From: Janthinobacterium lividum
GTDB taxonomy: Bacteria > Pseudomonadota > Gammaproteobacteria > Burkholderiales > Burkholderiaceae_D
Assembly (NCBI GenBank): GCA_945864765.1
Contig: CAMBDR010000408.1
Coordinates: forward strand, 1 to 5,108
DNA: 5,108 nucleotides
Direction of reading: 5' to 3'
Shown: in pieces, positions 4,702 to 5,108 of the stretch
How the letters are laid out: each line of letters starts with the position of its first letter
Position numbering within the stretch: the first letter of the stretch is position 1
The notes under the pieces: generated by a model
Seen by the model: only the letters and a program-made list of their open reading frames with translations
What the model was told of the DNA's origin: nothing
The model's database searches: none
Position numbers and translations under genes: made by a program

Positions 4702-5108
4702 ATGACCAGCACGCCCGCTCCCGGCCACAGCAGCCAGGCATGCCCGCCAAGTCTGGCAAGTCCGCCAAGCTCACCAAGCCCACAACCCCCGACCAGCAGC
4801 TGGATCGGTGGACGCTGGTTTGACCTGTTCTTTTTCTTTGGCAGCGGCGCGCTGGCCGTGCTGCTGGGCCTGATTTGCCTGGCGTATCCCCCCGCCATTT
4901 TGCCCTTGTGGGTAGTCTGGATGTGGATGGTGGATGGCCCGCATCTGTTTGCCACCTGGCAGCGCACCTATTGGGACGCACGCTTTCGCCAGCAGCAAGC
5001 GCGCTTGCTCTACACCAGCTTGCTGTGGCTGCTGCCCGGCCCGGTGCTGTTGGTGCTGTCGTGGTGGTTGCATCAACCCGGTTTATTTGACTTATACCTG
5101 GCCTATGC
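4702..5108 (+). CDS. Polytopic membrane protein, 5' part only
   Basis: Open from the ATG at 4702 to the right edge, about 135 residues seen. I do not recognise the family with certainty. Residues 1-33 are Pro/Ser-rich low complexity. Then comes WIGGRWFDLFFFFGSGALAV, opening a hydrophobic segment at about 42-62. A second lies at about 66-77, and a further one or pair at about 103-123 (LLYTSLLWLLPGPVLLVLSWW). Between them is a conserved-looking polar loop, WMVDGPHLFATWQRTYWD (residues 75-92), with Asp, His and Arg-Thr-Tyr at a membrane boundary, which could be an active or binding site. The gene follows the acyl carrier protein stop by 13 bases on the same strand, so an operon and a role in acyl transfer or lipid synthesis are inferred. 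There is no clear Shine-Dalgarno. The frame is open upstream too, so the start may differ, but the next internal ATG is at residue 74. Confidence 0.75.
   Translation, partial: MTSTPAPGHSSQACPPSLASPPSSPSPQPPTSSWIGGRWFDLFFFFGSGALAVLLGLICLAYPPAILPLWVVWMWMVDGPHLFATWQRTYWDARFRQQQARLLYTSLLWLLPGPVLLVLSWWLHQPGLFDLYLAY
4744..4788 (+). repeat. Imperfect 9-bp tandem repeat coding Pro/Ser triplets
   Basis: Five 9-bp units (CCGCCAAGT, CTGGCAAGT, CCGCCAAGC, TCACCAAGC, CCACAACCC) code for PPS, LAS, PPS, SPS and PQP. They form most of the low-complexity N-terminus of the membrane protein. The period is in frame, which supports this stretch being translated or at least tolerated there. Confidence 0.65.

Noticed and set aside
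4424..5076. Minus-strand open frames opposite the acyl carrier and membrane protein genes
   Set aside because: Their Gly/Arg/Gln-rich composition is typical of antisense shadows of GC-rich genes, and the plus strand has a clear carrier domain and membrane segments.

Overview
The window reads as a piece of a betaproteobacterial chromosome, most likely Burkholderiales and possibly near Oxalobacteraceae. This is inferred from the PEP-CTERM exosortase-sorted protein, a HipA close to the enterobacterial type, and moderately GC-rich coding DNA next to very AT-rich intergenic DNA. No RNA gene, transposase, integrase or CRISPR array is visible. Genus-level assignment is not possible from the sequence alone.

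Left part (1-2160, minus strand): a hipB-hipA toxin-antitoxin operon reads leftwards. hipB (2065-1760) and hipA (1760-495) overlap in a TGATG junction. After a 36-base gap with no terminator-like hairpin follows a gene for a secreted ankyrin-repeat protein (458 to beyond the left edge), so the transcript may be hipB-hipA-ank. In front of hipB is a perfect 19-bp inverted repeat. It resolves into 18-bp sites of the form TAT-N2-GC-N4-GC-N2-ATA, the same length and layout as the E. coli HipB operator. A third, degenerate copy continues the exact 27-bp spacing. A TATAAT box on the hipB strand lies between and inside these sites, which fits autorepression by HipB/HipBA.

Middle part (2160-3913, minus strand): a periplasmic alpha/beta hydrolase of the dienelactone hydrolase family (3098-2229) lies downstream of an exported PEP-CTERM protein with a choice-of-anchor K-like body (3913-3230). 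The 131-bp gap between them holds a 10-bp perfect stem, three 8-bp tandem units and four 10-bp tandem units.

Right part (3914-5108): a very AT-rich 334-bp divergent intergenic region leads rightwards into an unusually long acyl carrier protein (4248-4688). Thirteen bases later comes a polytopic membrane protein cut by the right edge (4702 onward). The pair looks like the start of a lipid or acyl-modification operon whose product cannot be named from this window. The facing ends of the two proteins are low-complexity and come from short DNA repeats, (Gln-Ala)6 and a Pro/Ser triplet repeat.
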